A stretch of DNA of 64,000 nucleotides from Catalinimonas alkaloidigena (GTDB lineage: Bacteria > Bacteroidota > Bacteroidia > Cytophagales > Cyclobacteriaceae). The stretch's first letter is position 1; each line of letters opens with the position of its first letter. Positions 63,745 through 64,000 of this stretch are shown piece after piece. The notes beneath the pieces are model-generated. The model was given only the letters and a program-made list of their open reading frames with translations, was not told the DNA's origin and searched no databases. The stretch covers positions 4,407,001-4,471,000 of the forward strand of contig NZ_JAQFIL010000001.1 of NCBI RefSeq assembly GCF_029504655.1, read 5' to 3'. A program made the position numbers and the translations under genes.

Positions 63745-64000
63745 AGTTTTGTGATTTTAAAGTCAGTAATCGGGAGACCAGAGCCAGAAGTTTGCTACGG
63801 ACTTCGGACGCCCGGCTACTTAATTTTCTCTTTCAGCGCGACCATCATATTCATTGAATCAAACGCAAAATCGTAATTTATAATTTACAGTAAATTGTTC
63901 TTCAGAATTATAGTTATGCATTTTAGCTTTATACAGGCAAGGGATCACTTCAGCCAGTGAGCGGATAGCATATCCCACAAACCTTTTGAATTCAGGGTAA
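63745..64000. other. Last 256 bp, no gene recognised
   Basis: Upstream region of the minus-strand phosphodiesterase-family gene, running to the window end. No frame of note and no clear promoter seen. Confidence 0.45.

Noticed and set aside
63232..63876. 214-residue plus-strand frame antisense to the endonuclease/exonuclease/phosphatase gene
   Set aside because: The minus-strand gene holds all catalytic motifs in order; the plus frame is its shadow.

Overview
The window is chromosomal DNA of a member of the Bacteroidota, most likely order Cytophagales. The evidence is type IX secretion (T9SS) type B sorting domains on giant surface proteins, a PorP/SprF protein, many small outer-membrane beta-barrels, LytS/LytTR and PAS kinase signalling, Bacteroidota-type -7 promoter boxes (TAnnTTTG), and near absence of strong Shine-Dalgarno sequences. 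I saw no rRNA, tRNA, CRISPR array, transposase or phage gene.

Region 1 (1-17.1 kb) is a surface-adhesin operon. It holds a >3,300-residue PKD/cadherin-like repeat protein cut by the window start and split by a one-base insertion, a second 1,542-residue cadherin-like repeat protein, a PorP/SprF-type outer-membrane protein and a PD40-OmpA protein. Both giants end in the type B T9SS sorting domain, so the last two genes are probably their dedicated attachment and envelope-anchoring partners (compare SprB/SprF of gliding bacteria). A hairpin terminator closes the operon.

Region 2 (17.5-26 kb) carries envelope functions: a purple-acid-phosphatase-like enzyme, lgt (frameshifted), an MltD-type lytic transglycosylase, a Tat-exported sulfite-oxidase-family molybdoenzyme with a c-type cytochrome, a YdcF-like protein with a carbohydrate-binding insertion, a beta-barrel and a lipoprotein amidase with a run of 11 G.

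Region 3 (26-38.6 kb) holds a four-PAS histidine kinase overlapping a single-domain response regulator, an ECF sigma factor overlapping a membrane/beta-barrel fusion protein, a broken AhpD-like gene, a glycosyltransferase, a ZIP transporter, a membrane LytTR protein, an aldo/keto reductase, protoporphyrinogen oxidase and a helical protein of unknown function.

Region 4 (38.6-50.8 kb) has a MacB-like ABC transporter with a His-rich loop, a P-II/Amt ammonium pair, small OB-fold and Cys-rich proteins, ferritin, an M42 peptidase, and the housekeeping series hpt-adk-obg-grpE-dnaJ.

Region 5 (50.8-64 kb) has a NatAB-like exporter, two sensor kinases (one LytS-like and frameshifted, with its LytTR regulator), an orphan nuoK, MarR and MarC proteins, a sugar isomerase facing a twin DUF1080 lipoprotein, and an endonuclease/exonuclease/phosphatase family enzyme.

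Three genes carry single-base insertions (4487, T-run at 19470, T-run at 55485) and one carries a nonsense codon (31718). Two of these hit genes normally kept intact (lgt, a LytS kinase next to its regulator), so sequence or assembly error is at least as likely as real gene decay.
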